A stretch of DNA of 43,232 nt from positions 1 to 43,232 of the forward strand of contig SGPL01000281.1 in the NCBI GenBank assembly GCA_004802705.1, written 5' to 3'. Below the pieces are notes generated by a model. The model saw nothing but the letters and a program-made list of their open reading frames with translations. It was not told the origin of the DNA and made no database searches. Both the position numbers and the translations under genes were made by a program. Shown in pieces: positions 1-11,299 of the stretch (position 1 is the stretch's first letter; the number at the start of each line of letters is the position of its first letter). Origin of the DNA: Bondarzewia mesenterica. Taxonomy: Eukaryota > Basidiomycota > Agaricomycetes > Russulales > Bondarzewiaceae.

Positions 1-897
1 TGACAACCCGATGACTGGACTACCGCAAATCGGATCAGACCTCAACCACAGGGAACTGACTACCGGAGAAATTTCATAGATACTGACCCATTTCCGGTAC
101 CCCAACTACCGGAAAAATTTCAGAGCTGCGGCGCTACGCGCCGCTGGACTACCGTGGGAAGAACATACATTTTGGTGGGTTGCCGGGGGTCCTTGTTATC
201 CGCGCCTCCCACCAGCCTGCAATAGTTCATCTCCGCGGCGGGAGAAAAAGTCATTAAAAATTGTCGGCAACCATTGGTCAGTGTTATAATTCTGGGAGTT
301 TCGGATGTACCTTCTCAGACACCTGTCAATGCAATGCTTCGACAAAATAGGATCAATATAGGATAGCGCGCGAACCACAAGAGTTTCCTAATATGGATAT
401 CCTTATGTATCAAAGTTCAAAATAATTTCCTGATCTCATGGCGGCCACGAGTGCTTTCTGGGCCGCCGTACTCGCTTGATTGTCATTCTGCGGCCAGGAT
501 TCGACCACCATCACTGTCTCCTGTTTTCAGATATGTTCTGGATTCATTCAGATTTTTCTCTCGTCGATGACTTCTATCCTGACGCGAACGTCTTTCTGAG
601 AACCGCTCAGGCCTTCCAAATCCAAGAAGGAAACTGTTTCTCACTGGCAGTGGCCCCTGATGGGATCTACTAGGCAAAGCACATGGCCATTATTGAGGTT
701 CCCAGAGTTCCCCGCAATGGAAAGGCCCAATTAAACCCGCGACCATCGTCCCATGACTGTTCTCTTCTCAGACATCTGATTCTTGGCTGTGCTCTTGAAC
801 CATTGGATCCGCGCCCTCGCGTGTGTTCCCCTGCTCATCCCTCCACAGCCAAAGTCAAAGGTATCAGCAGCGCCGTCAGACGAACTCATAGCTCAAC
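1..897. other. Non-coding left edge with short repeats
   Basis: I see no convincing gene here; the short ORFs on both strands have no recognisable domain. The first 160 bases carry four copies of ACTACCG and two hairpins, listed separately. The part from about 680 to 897 is probably promoter and 5' leader of the downstream membrane-protein gene. Confidence 0.5.
19..154. repeat. Four ACTACCG repeats with two hairpins
   Basis: ACTACCG occurs at 19-25, 59-65, 105-111 and 148-154, spaced 40, 46 and 43 bases. Around the second and third copies the match extends to CTACCGG-A/G-AAATTTCA. Two perfect stems lie between copies: TTTCCGGTA at 91-99 pairs with TACCGGAAA at 107-115 across a 7-base loop, and GCGGCGC at 128-134 pairs with GCGCCGC at 138-144 across TAC. 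The array touches the window edge, so its extent is unknown. It could be the end of a dispersed repeat or element; that is inference. Confidence 0.55.
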
Positions 898-1383
898 ATG
901 GTCTTGATGAACAACGGCTATATCTTACCCAAGCCGCTCTACACGCTCACAATCATGACCCTCGTCCTTTCCATCGCCCTCTTCGTCATCTCCATGCTTG
1001 ACCTCGGGACCGTTTCCTTCTGGCTAAACGTTGCGGCCAGTCTAATCATCATCCTTCATGATGCGACGCTCATCCATCTCGCGCGGCGCGCACGCGCAAA
1101 CGACCACCGCACGCCCGATTTCTTTCCGCCAGCTGCATCCCTCGCTAACATTTTGGTCCTCGGCATCTGCGCCTTCGTGCTGCTCGCCGGTTTTGCCATG
1201 ACGGTCTTTTCTGCCGTGTTCGCATCAGACGGCGAGATCAGCTGGGGCACGCCAACCAATATGGGCACGATCATCGCACAGGCCGCCATTGCGCCCGTGA
1301 CTGCGATTTTACTCCTTGCCAACGCGGGATGGTGCATCAGGTCGAGGAAAGTTGGAAGTGCGGCTGGATATGGCGCTTTCTGA
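898..1383 (+). CDS. Four-TM hypothetical membrane protein
   Basis: A single-exon ORF of 161 residues that I do not recognise. Four hydrophobic segments are visible at about residues 13-35, 40-57, 82-105 and 121-145. They are separated by a short basic loop (ARRARAND) and an acidic loop (SDGEISWG), with a short basic tail (IRSRKVG). This is the usual shape of small fungal tetraspan-like proteins, but no diagnostic motif is seen. The start is the first ATG of the hydrophobic frame; a second ATG lies three codons later. Third positions are GC-rich, as in the certain genes of this window, which supports a real gene. It converges on the RasGEF gene. Confidence 0.6.
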   Translation: MVLMNNGYILPKPLYTLTIMTLVLSIALFVISMLDLGTVSFWLNVAASLIIILHDATLIHLARRARANDHRTPDFFPPAASLANILVLGICAFVLLAGFAMTVFSAVFASDGEISWGTPTNMGTIIAQAAIAPVTAILLLANAGWCIRSRKVGSAAGYGAF

Positions 1384-2127
1384 GCATATCAGTGGTGGAG
1401 GTTCGTACCTGCGGCGGTCAGTCATACCGACGGGTGCTTAGTTGACTTGAATGGATCGCAAGATGATCTATCCATCAAAAACCCTTTTTACACACAAACA
1501 AGGCAGACGACTTCTAAAGCTACCATTGTCATATTTTCCTATTCATTACGCCTTCCCATCTTTATGCCTCCTTATCTGTTACGCCTTTCTATCTGTTGAT
1601 ATTCTCATAAATGGTTTTTCATGCCCACGTTTGTTCACGAGCGGGAACTTGATATTCGTCGGCTTTATTCAAGACGTTCTCTTCAGAATGTTTACACTTA
1701 TCTCCAATCGTGCCTGCAGAATTTTCTGTACATAAGACTATCTATTTCGTTCTGTCCCCCGACATTCTTCACCATATATAGTGTCTCAAGCAACCACGTT
1801 GTTGTGCTTGTTGGACCCTCGAAACGATCTGACGAAACACGCGACAATTGGCGAAATGAGGAGAAGCGCTCATCTGTGAGACCAATAGGCTGACTCAAAT
1901 TCATATCTCACAACAACGTGCAAATTCTATCCGCGTGAGTACGACCACCAGAACCCGTGAAACCAAAAAAAAAAAGAGGAGAAAAAGGAAAAGGAAAAAC
2001 TGGAACAACCAGAAGAAGGTAATGGAGGAAAGACGAGAATTAACACGCAACGACGGATAGCCGTACGTCCAACACTACAATACACTTCAATTGTTCTCCC
2101 CGCCTCACATTCACTAGCGCGTCCTGG
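1384..2127. other. Intergenic region between convergent genes
   Basis: No gene seen. It holds the presumed 3' ends of the membrane-protein gene and the RasGEF gene. A purine-rich tract at about 1966-2000 includes a long A run. Small ORFs on both strands (1451-1904) lack coding character. Confidence 0.5.
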
Positions 2128-5100
2128 TCAAACGGGGTACATAGAGAGAGCCTTGGTCAGCATCTCATCGCTCAAACCTCTCAAACGCAGACACCGCTGG
2201 AACAGCTTGCGATCGATGCTGAACTGCACTCTGCTCGCCAGATGCTGTCCCGCGACGAGATCCTTGATCGCGCCCGCGATGAGTCGCTGTTTCTGCACGT
2301 TGATCAGAGGCTCGAGCTGCATCGCGGGCGGGAGTGGCGCGAGTGAGTCGAACACCTCAGGATGCGCTGGCGCGTTGAAGTTGCCCGTCATCGGGTCAAT
2401 GCCCACTGCCTCATTCGGCGCAGTTGGGTCAATGAGGTCTGGCAGCTGGCTGAAGCGGTACAACTGAGAGAGATAAATGCCTACAACGCGACGACCATCA
2501 GTTATTGCGCAGATCACGAACGGTCAAATATCGGTGAAACGAACCGAGAAAAGGAACACATGCAGCAGGCTTTACAGGCTTGCCCTCCGATGCTGATTTG
2601 CTCCTCGTCATAGAACTCCTCGCCGACGAGGCGGTATCCTCAGTCGCAGCGGCCGAAGCCTTGGCCTCCGACATCGCAGCGACCGCGTTGCGTATATGAC
2701 CGAAATGGTCTGCGCTATCACAGAACGAAGTTAAATCGTTGAAAATCCGCTGGTTGAAGGAGTTCAGCCGGTGCCATGACTTGCGCATCGCCTTCGATAC
2801 CCACTCACTCCGCAAGCCGGCTATAATGGCGACCAGCGTGCCGTAGTTGTCAAGGCTGTAGCATTTCTGAAAGTGGAATTTAATGAGCGAGTACTTCGAT
2901 GAAAGCATACGATTCAGAAATAGAACGTACCCACGCGATGCGGATGAACTTGCCCACGAGAGCAGGCCTCTCTGCCGGGTGAGTAAGCACAACCTCTGAC
3001 AATACAAAATTCGCGATCAAGTTGAATCTCCCTCTTGCAGCTGCAAGTGCGCTGGTCTTGTACCCACTTCGTCCCTCCGCTCTCCACCTTGCTCGATCCT
3101 TCAAAAACTGCCCCCAATCCAATACGTTTGCATCGTCCACGCTCCCGATCCAGTCGTCAGACGCAAGCTCCTCAAACTTAACGCCGAGAAACAGTTCCCT
3201 GTCGATCATCGTGAAATGCTGCGCTAGTTCACCCGAACCGTGGCCCAGCACAAAGCAACGATAGACTCGAGGCCTTTGTGAGTGCGCTAAGTTGGAGGTT
3301 GGTTGGCCAAGCATTGGTGGTGCAGTCGCCTGACTGAACTTGGGTGAAAGAGATGGCGAAGTGGAGACCCGGCTTTGTAGAATCTCAATAGGAACGGCAT
3401 CTTCCACTGCAGGTTTTGCATCAACACAGGGCGCTGACGAAGTATGGGGAGCTGACGTCGACTTCGGCGGAGACAGGATCGCATTGCCTTCCAAAGTCGA
3501 CTTTGTCTCGGACACGGGAGACAAGTCGGACAGCACCGAGCTGCGCAAGTCCGTCGCCGAGGGCGATGACCCTTCCTGCGTATCTATATCCGTCTGAAAC
3601 ACGTCGTCTTCCTCGGCCTCCGATGAGAACTCCAGCGACAGAGGTGAAACTTCGTGACCGTGTTCCCCCACGTCCATGCGGCCGCGAATCGTCTCGATCC
3701 AATTATTCACTTTGGACTCTTTCGCACGTTGCTTCTGAGGGTTCATCTGCCCCTCAAGCCGTCTCAGCGCGTCCTCGACATCGCCAACCTCCTCCTCGTC
3801 GCTCAAAGAATCCACAAGCGCGTTCACCTGCCACTGCTGGATCATGCCTAATCCGCCATCTGTCGACGCATCGGACGCCACAGAACTAGTTGGCCCAGAC
3901 ATTATGGAATCATTCGACGTAAGGCCCATCGAAGAGACGCTGTCCCGATTACTATCAACAAACTCGAAATCACGACGCAAAGGCAGTCGACGTGAAGGCT
4001 TCAGCAACCCAGGTGGAGCTGCAGGATTGCTAGACACCTCAGAAGATGCGTTGGAGAAATCGAGTTCATCATCGGGAGCGACGTTCATCTCCCACGGTCC
4101 CTGCCGAACTGATGGCTGTGTGAAGCTGGACTGCTCTGGCTGACCAGGTCGTAGAGGTTCTCCATAATCTGAGGATCCGGAAGAACTGGATGAAGTGCGG
4201 TTGCGAGTGCTCGACTGAAACGATACGACTTGCTCCCCATTTCTACCAACGGGTTCCGGCTCGACGGTTTCGGCCGCGTCCGAGCTCCCATCAGATCCTT
4301 CGATAACTTTAGCCAAAGGCTGTGGGTCATCCTCGACCTTGCCAGTCTTGTCAGCAAGGTTTTCCACGCCATCGTCTATCGATGGGGGTACGGGCGGTGG
4401 GTAAGGTGGAGGGGTGACAACTTCGACGGGTGGTGATGGAATTTGTCCGGGAACTGATGCAAGGCCAGAGGGAGTTTGTGAACTTGTCGGTGATGTCGGT
4501 TTGACTTCTATCATCTTGAGGTATTGCTCAACTCCGCCTCGCACGGTTAGCAGATCGCCCGTAGCATTGAGCTCGAGGTCAAAAGCCGACACATCATTGC
4601 ATACCCCAAGAGGCGCAGGAACTGCCGATCGCGAGTTAAGGACGCGCCTCCATCGACCGAGACGACCAATAGTTCGGACAAGTGCACGGGAAATTGCGCT
4701 CTTATGAACAGGCAAAGTTGCTGGAGTCGGCGTTATAGGCAAACTGGGTGTCGCTATTGTAGACGGGAGATGTTGTAATATCGCCCTGTGGTGGGGTTGC
4801 AACGCATTGGTGCCCTCTCCATTGGAGCTCATATCCTGGTTGTTAGCAGGAGGGAAGCCAGATGACGTGGGATAGTCCGCGAAGAAATCCAGGTCAAGAT
4901 CAGAGTCGTCGTTGGCTGATGACTTTCTGGGAGGTTCACCGGATGCACTCGTTTCGCCGGAGAGGTTCGCCACCGGTCCGACAGCGACACCATTAAAGGC
5001 GCCGAACCCTCCTCTGCGGGCATGGGCTTCTTGGCACTCCCTTACGACTGAAACCAACTTACGAACGGTGCTCTGCAACACAATCATAATCTTAGTTAAA

Positions 5101-7671
5101 GGGTAACGGCCAAAAGGGGAAGTTGAACTGACCGTCGCATCGCTATGCTTCTGCAGGATCGGATCCTTCTTGAGCGTGTTTAGCCAACTCGCTAACAAAA
5201 GCCTCAAGTCCCGATTCGGCAGGAAGTCGATGGCGAAAAAAAGTCAAGAGCCAGTACCGTATCGCAACAAAGGTTCGCACCCGCACAATCCTCCGCACCA
5301 TCTCGTCGTGATCGGAGCTTGGCTGACCCAAAGCCCAGTGGAACCGACAGATTAACAAGTGGCACAGATCTACGGCGCTGATGTACGTCCGATAGGTCAA
5401 GAAGAAAACCAGAAGTTCGTCGTAGTTCAGCTCGCTCGTCAGCTGAGCTATCCACCGTTCGATGGTTGCGGCAACCATCACCTTGTGGGGGCCCTCGGCA
5501 GAGGAGACGTGCACGCTGGGATTATCAATCGCGATCGAGTCTCTTGCCTTCGTACTTCGCCGTTCTGAAGGGAAGGAGAGATTGGTATGACTATTCTGCG
5601 AGACGGACCCATCATCAGCCTCGGGATATACCTCTCCCCAGATGACAAAACGAGGATCGTCTCGAGGAGCAGCTGTGTCATCAGCGTTCGCAGACATCTT
5701 TATCACCGTCGTCTCTGTAGAATCGAGAGATAGCTTCTCCAACAGAGGCAGGCCGCGGTACGTTTGCAGGACATCAAATACCTCCGTCGAATACCGCGTA
5801 TGCATAGATGTCTCGATGGAAGGCAGGAAGGTCAGATCTGGTAGATGAGGTCGGGAGAGACGAGGGACGGGAGAGGCAGGGGAAGGTGATGGTGATGATG
5901 CAGAATTATCATGTATCGCGGATATCTCATCGATTGTTTGTGTGGTCGACAGTGAGCTCAACGGTGAGAGGGCACCAGGTTTGACGGCCCTGGATACAGG
6001 GTCAGCCCTGGCCGTCAAGCCAGATTCAAATGACTGCATCTCCCGTAAAAGATGAGGCAAACCCAGGTTCGACTCTGACCTTCGTGATGGAGAATCGAAC
6101 GAGACGCCGGAGCCGAAAGGGTGAATGATGATGGCAGGTGAATGGGGTGCGTCATTGTCTTCTTTAGGCAGGTGAAGACTCAGCGCCGAAAACGAAGCAG
6201 AGCTCGAGCTATACGGTGAAGTCAAAGCAGTGCTCCACTGCATGACCTCCGAGAAGACGTCGCCGCGCGGAGGGCGCTTCACATCCACCATGACTACGGG
6301 TAGACGAGGCATATCAGCGCCCGTGACACTTTGTGAGTGGGCTCGACCAGCGTGCAAGGGCGGCTGAGGTGAGGTTGGACTGGATGATAGCACAGCTGGA
6401 GGCGCCGGTAATTGCGGGTTCGAGCGAGTCTTCCTCAATTTGCGTGTTGGAGGAGATCGAGGACCATCATTTGCGAATGGCCTCGCCATCGGAGGTGTAG
6501 AGTCGCCGTTACGGTTGACAATGGGGAACATGGAGGGCGGTAAAAAAGAGTGCATGCTCATGCGTGAACGTCGCGTTGAGCGACGACCGGAACGGGACGA
6601 TTTGGGGGATTTTTGAGGAGGCAGCTGTTGCCGCTCCTGTGCGTGCTGCTCCAGTTGCAGAGTCGTCCGTTGCTCAGCCTCTTCAGCTGCCGCCGCGGGG
6701 GCAGACAGATCCCGGTTCCTGAGCCATATACATAGGCTTAATCGAGTCGTTAGAAGGAGACAACAAACTCACCCCACACGGAACATCTGTTTTCCATGTT
6801 GATTCACAAACGCCGTTATAGCGTATGGTGAACGCATGGATTTTCCAACGCCCAAGTGACGGTCATATCGCTTCTTCAGCTCACGTGCGACCGCCCCTGA
6901 TGAGGTTTCAACAAAGGAGCCGTCCGCTGCGCACAAAGTTAGTTAAGGCACGAAGATTTCAAATATGAGCCATGTCAATGCAAAACGAGACGAAATGGAA
7001 AGCCTGTGATCGCCCTCATTCTGGCCGTGGTCCCGACCAACTGCATTCGAAAGTAGAACACAGCAAATACCTCAGATTTGATGCTGACAGCCGCAGCAAC
7101 AGGTGCCTACACTGTCCGTCTCCCACAGCAGGAGAGGGGCGAACGCACTTGAGAGATATCTCTCAGAGTAGGAGGGAAAAGGGAGGAACGAATGAATGAA
7201 AGAAGAAAAAACACAACGTATTTTAGGACCCCCTTCGGGATGCAACAGGAGGTGGTAATCGGAGCAGGTAATGGTGAAGATAGCCGCAAGAACGCTACCA
7301 AGGAGATGAATAGAACTTGAAGACTCACGTGCCATAGAAATATCCGCTGAAGCTACCTCAGGAGGCAGATTATCAAAATCTCCCCCTCCATCGTCCGAAA
7401 TGTCCACAAACGCGAAGGATGACTGAGATCTGTTCGTCGAGGGATTTGGGATAGGAAGGCGGATGTGACTAGTGTTGGGCTCTTGCGACACAGGAGATAA
7501 AAGAGTGACAGAAGAGTCGGTTGCGGAGTGGCCAGAAGAAGACGCGACGGACGCGATGGTGACAGGCGACGGATGGATTGCGGTAGGGGTGAGATTCGCG
7601 ACGACTGGCGTTGACACCAGGGAAGTATCCTCCTCTTCAACGCTGAAGGAAGTCAGGTGCGGGGAAGACAT
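2128..7671 (-). CDS. RasGEF (Cdc25-like Ras exchange factor), one frame break
   Basis: Guanine nucleotide exchange factor for Ras-like GTPases, acting at membranes. Exons on the minus strand: 7671-7329, 6926-6773, 6718-5133, 5072-2931, 2866-2545, 2480-2128, all with GT-AG introns. The RasGEF N-terminal module (IERWIAQLTSELNYDELLVF, then YWLLTF and LLLASWLNTLKKDPILQKH) lies near residues 580-690. A long Ser/Pro-rich linker follows. The catalytic Cdc25 domain is at about residues 1290-1610, with LAQHFTMIDRELF, RFNLIANFVLSEV, KCYSLDNYGTLVAIIAGL and IYLSQLYRFSQLPDLID. Exon 2 encodes a conserved-looking block (ELKKRYDRHLGVGKSMRSPY) that I cannot assign. The frame breaks inside the N-terminal module at the A7 run 5236-5242; dropping one base makes the total exactly 1,633 codons. 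The family is certain; whether the gene is broken or misread is not. Confidence 0.9.
5236..5242 (-). other. Frame break at an A7 run in RasGEF
   Basis: On the coding strand the frame reads YWLLTFF up to a T7 run. The family-like continuation IDFLPNRDLRLLLASW is in the next frame. Reading six T instead of seven joins the two. The downstream frame has a TGA just before the run, so it cannot be extended upstream. With seven bases the exons total 4,900 nt; with six they total 4,899, a multiple of three. Confidence 0.85.
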
Positions 7672-8367
7672 GGCGGAGAGTAATAAATGTGTTGGGTATA
7701 TAGAAGAGAGCACCAGTGGAGAGGGTTAAGACTGACGGTGATGCACTAAGAGATTTGGTAGAACATGAAGGCAGTCAAGGGCACAGAAAGTACACGGCAG
7801 AAGGGAAATGCACTGAGTTCGTCGTTATCGTACTGTCGTCGCTCGAAGACAATAAAGAAGAGAAACTCGAAACCAGGTCAGAAATCAGGTTTTATCGAGT
7901 GCCCTCCGAGGAGAGCTCAGAATGAGGCAATTAATGAGGAGTGCTTTCAGGAAGAGACACGAGAAAATCAGGCGGGTCAAAGAATCGGTAAATAAGAAGA
8001 GAACTTGAGAGAGGAATGCGGCCGTGCGCTTCAGTCGAGTCTGCTCTGTACCTCCGATGCCAGACTCAGGCAGGATCAAGCGCGCCACCCGGCAATTCGC
8101 AGTGTCACATTAATATTGCATTTTACTCACAATGTCAATCCAATTGCCTAATTATTTTAAGTTATGTAAGGAACGTGTCACAGAAATATGTGAAAAGAAT
8201 ATAAAAGTACTCATTGTGACGTAACAGGATACAGAATGTGACAGGACGCGACACTGCATTTACATGACCGTGTCCGAGTCGTTCATTACAGTGACGTTCA
8301 CCCTCAAACTCAAGGATCTCCTTCTCCTCGACTCATCTTCGTTTTCTTTAACTTGTCTACTCTCAAG
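7672..8367. promoter_or_regulatory. Divergent promoter region RasGEF / ASF1
   Basis: About 700 bp between two divergent start codons, without a supported gene. The stretch before ASF1 (8290-8367) is pyrimidine-rich, as often seen just upstream of fungal start codons. No specific factor site is claimed. Confidence 0.5.
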
Positions 8368-9164
8368 ATGTCGATCGTGACTATCCGTGTACGCCCAAGA
8401 TCACTCGGAACTTCCTTACTACGCGTCCTTACTCTTGTTTTCTGTTCTAGAATGTTGAATTCCTCAACAATCCCGCGCGCTTCCTAGATCCTTATCACTT
8501 TCGCGTCACCTTCGAATGCATTGCGGCTTTAAAAGATGGTACGCGCTTTCATTCATCTCTATCGCATGTACACTGTCTCACGCACCTGGTACCGTACCGA
8601 TGTATCACCTGCAGACCTTGAATGGCGCCTCATCTACGTCTCTTCTCCTGGGAATGAAGAGCTCGACCAGGAGCTAGATGACTGTCTTGTGGGACCTGTG
8701 CCGATAGGTGTCAATTCCTTCGAATTCGAGGGGTCCGCTCCATCTCCGTCCAAAATACCAACGGAAGACGTCCTCGGTGTGGCTGCGCTGATTTTGACGG
8801 GCTCGTACCGAGATCAGGAATTTGTGCGCGTCGGATACTACCAGAACACTGAATACGACAACGAGGAGATGAAGTCCACTCCACCCGCTCAAATCACATT
8901 CGAGCGGCTAGTGAGGGATATTAGCACCAAGCCGAGAGTCACTCGATTCCAGATTAAATGGTGGGCATCGCCCTTGCTTTCGTAGACGGACATAAATGTA
9001 TTAACTCTGTAATAGGGATGTTTCCCCACAGCAGCCGGTGCAAACAGCGGCCGGCGCTGCAAATTCTGCAGCTGTACCATCTGCGAACGATCTCGATGAT
9101 GAGAAAGAGTCTACGCAGCCACAGTCAAATGGGATACCAGCCTCCGCATCATGACCTTCTCTGA
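8368..9164 (+). CDS. ASF1: Histone chaperone ASF1
   Basis: Binds H3-H4 dimers and passes them to CAF-1 and HIR for nucleosome assembly. Exons: 8368-8388, 8451-8538, 8615-8960, then a last exon from 9032 (or 9035). The start MSIVTIR, then NVEFLNNPARFLDPY, DLEWRLIYV, DQELDDCLVGPVP, FVRVGYYQNTEYDNEE and PRVTRFQIKW follow the ASF1 core from end to end. The last intron (GT at 8961) splits the Trp codon after two bases, so splicing at 9031/9032 gives a Cys and a frame ending at 9164. The more natural acidic Ala/Ser-rich tail (SANDLDDEKEST, ending 9154) is in another frame. The tail is therefore uncertain while the core is secure. H2A.Z follows on the same strand. Confidence 0.93.
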
Positions 9165-9798
9165 GTTCCGGAACTCTTTTTGTCCTGCATCTCATTCATT
9201 CCCTTTTGCATTCCTATCATAGCCTGCGGCCCTTTCCGTCGTTGCGTGGGTTTATGGAAGTCATCACAGCTTGTAATCTTAATTGACTCTGCGTTTGTAG
9301 CCTTTGGTCTGATGAATTAATAGGTCGCTGGCCTGATTGTGTGTCCTGAGTTTCGACCTTCGTCGCCCTTCTTATTTCTTCCTTGCAACTTGCACACAGA
9401 TTTGTGCGCACGGAATGTTATTAAGTATCAATGAATGAAAGACATTGCCAAACTATGGCCAGCCGCCAAACTTATGCATGCACCGAATGGTTCACGCGAT
9501 ATGAACACGTGATGTTGTTTATTACATCCCACGCTCATCGGAGAAGCAATTCCGCGGTTTCTTTCGTACTCTCATCAGCCACTTTCGCGTTTCATCAACC
9601 CACACATCTCCCCTCGCGTCCGAGACATTCCGCTCTGCCTCCGCCTCTTGAAACCAATAATCTTCATTTCTGAGACACCTTCCATCACAGTTTTTTTTTA
9701 CTCATCCTGATATCGAAATTACTCACACTTGAGATCGTGAATTCATTCAATTCACACCTCCCCCCTATCTCACAACATCTCACGTACTCAGTAACGCC
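9165..9798. other. Intergenic region ASF1 to H2A.Z
   Basis: No gene seen. It contains the ASF1 3' region and the H2A.Z promoter and leader, which is pyrimidine-rich (CCTCCCCCCTATCTC near 9758) just before the H2A.Z start. Confidence 0.5.
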
Positions 9799-10407
9799 AT
9801 GGCTCCGGCGAAGGGTGGAAAATCCAAGTCAGGGGAGGGATCTGCGACTGCCCCAACACAAACAGAACGTAGGGCCTTCCAAACGAGAAGCGCAAAAGCA
9901 GGACTTCAGGTACGTCCCGCCACATACACGCGCCTTTTCCTCGTTCAATGTCTCTTCCTTTGTAGAGCACCACTGATTATTCTCTTCCGATTTACTGCTT
10001 CGCGTGATGACAGTTCCCTGTGGGACGTATCCACAGATATCTGAAGCAGCGTACACAAAATAACATGCGCATCGGCGCGAAGGCTGCGGTGTACACGTCT
10101 GCAATCCTGGAATACCTTACTGCGGAGGTGCTCGAACTGGCCGGTACGCCTTCATTATTCTCTGCATGCGTCACGCAGTTGCTATCGTGATTGACCAACG
10201 AGTGGGTGATGCATCTCAGGTAACGCGTCAAAAGACTTGCGTGTGAAGCGTATCACACCCCGGCATTTGCAGCTTGCCATCCGCGGAGACGAAGAACTTG
10301 ATATGCTAGTACGGGCAACGATAGCTGGGGGTGGAGTTATGCCCTTCATCCACAAGAGTCTCACGGCGAACAAAAACCAGAAGAAGATTGAGCAGCCGCC
10401 CGCGTAA
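9799..10407 (+). CDS. HTZ1: Histone variant H2A.Z
   Basis: Replication-independent H2A variant placed by SWR1-type remodellers at promoters. Exons 9799-9909, 10014-10143 and 10220-10407 give 142 residues, slightly longer than typical H2A.Z because of the Lys/Gly/Ser-rich N-terminal tail. AGLQ then [37 protein letters not shown] and [20 protein letters not shown] form the histone fold. H2A.Z rather than canonical H2A is shown by the docking segment [19 protein letters not shown], by FIHKSL, and by the lack of an SQ(E/D) tail motif. All splice sites are GT-AG and keep frame. Confidence 0.96.
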
Positions 10408-11299
10408 GGTATGCATGTTGTGGTTTTTGAGTTTGGAGGCTACTGGAATGTTGACTTGTTCTTTGTGCTCATGTAGCGTATTCTAAGTCAACGTCGCTCC
10501 GATTGTCTCCGACTGTAAATTTCTGTGTACTTTATTTCTCCCCTCTTGTTTTTGTTTATTCTGCCCCTGTCATGATAAGTGCAACGATGATTAGTTCTAT
10601 TTCTGCTTCCTTCTTCATCGCGATTAATCATCATGCCCTGTTGTTGGGCGCGAGCCTGCTGGAGGCTCTTCCTTTCGCTTGCTCCACCTGCACCTTTTGT
10701 ATGTGCTTATGTTTCTAAGATAGGGTACTCTATGGTGAGCTTTCCGACATCTTGATGTGCTTGTCTTGAGGGTCTCATGCAATAATCAGTCTTGTGTAAG
10801 TATTAAAGAGAAGTCATGAAAATGATGATCCAAGGTGATTGTGGAGGCAATCCCGATCATCACTGATGGCCATGCTCGTTACGCGTTCGCTAACTGCTGC
10901 CAGCTGTTGATCTGTCCAAGTTACGTTTCTCGCAGTGGTGTTCATGACGTTCCATCTAAAAGCAATGAACGTTGAACGTCAGCATCGGCCCCCTTTCCCT
11001 CAACGCCACTGTCTTGAGGCGTGCTCTCATGACTGGAAGAGTTTCAGATATCTATCTGGTGCGTTTTCCTGACAGGATAACTCGGGAGTACTCGTACATT
11101 CCTGCCTTGCAAGTTGCGTCGCTTGCGGTGGTGACCATGACGTCCTCCCCACCCTATGACATTATTTCTCATATGGAGTAGATGGTGAGCCTGCAATTTT
11201 CTCGACGTGTATAAGTCCGGGCAGTTCGCGGATTATGCCTACTGCATTCTCCATTTTCACAGAAATTTGACAACTTTGCTTGATTCTCAAATTCTTACC
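10408..11299. other. Intergenic region after H2A.Z
   Basis: No supported gene. ORFs at 10503-10718 and 10972-11181 are short and lack domains or a convincing start context. The last 100 bases are probably the leader of the CsbD-like locus. Confidence 0.45.

Noticed and set aside
4085..4372. ORFs antisense or in other frames over the RasGEF linker
   Set aside because: Shadows of the Ser/Pro-rich linker coded on the minus strand.
10503..10718. Hydrophobic 71-residue ORF after H2A.Z
   Set aside because: T-rich sequence gives hydrophobic codons by composition; probably 3' flank of H2A.Z.
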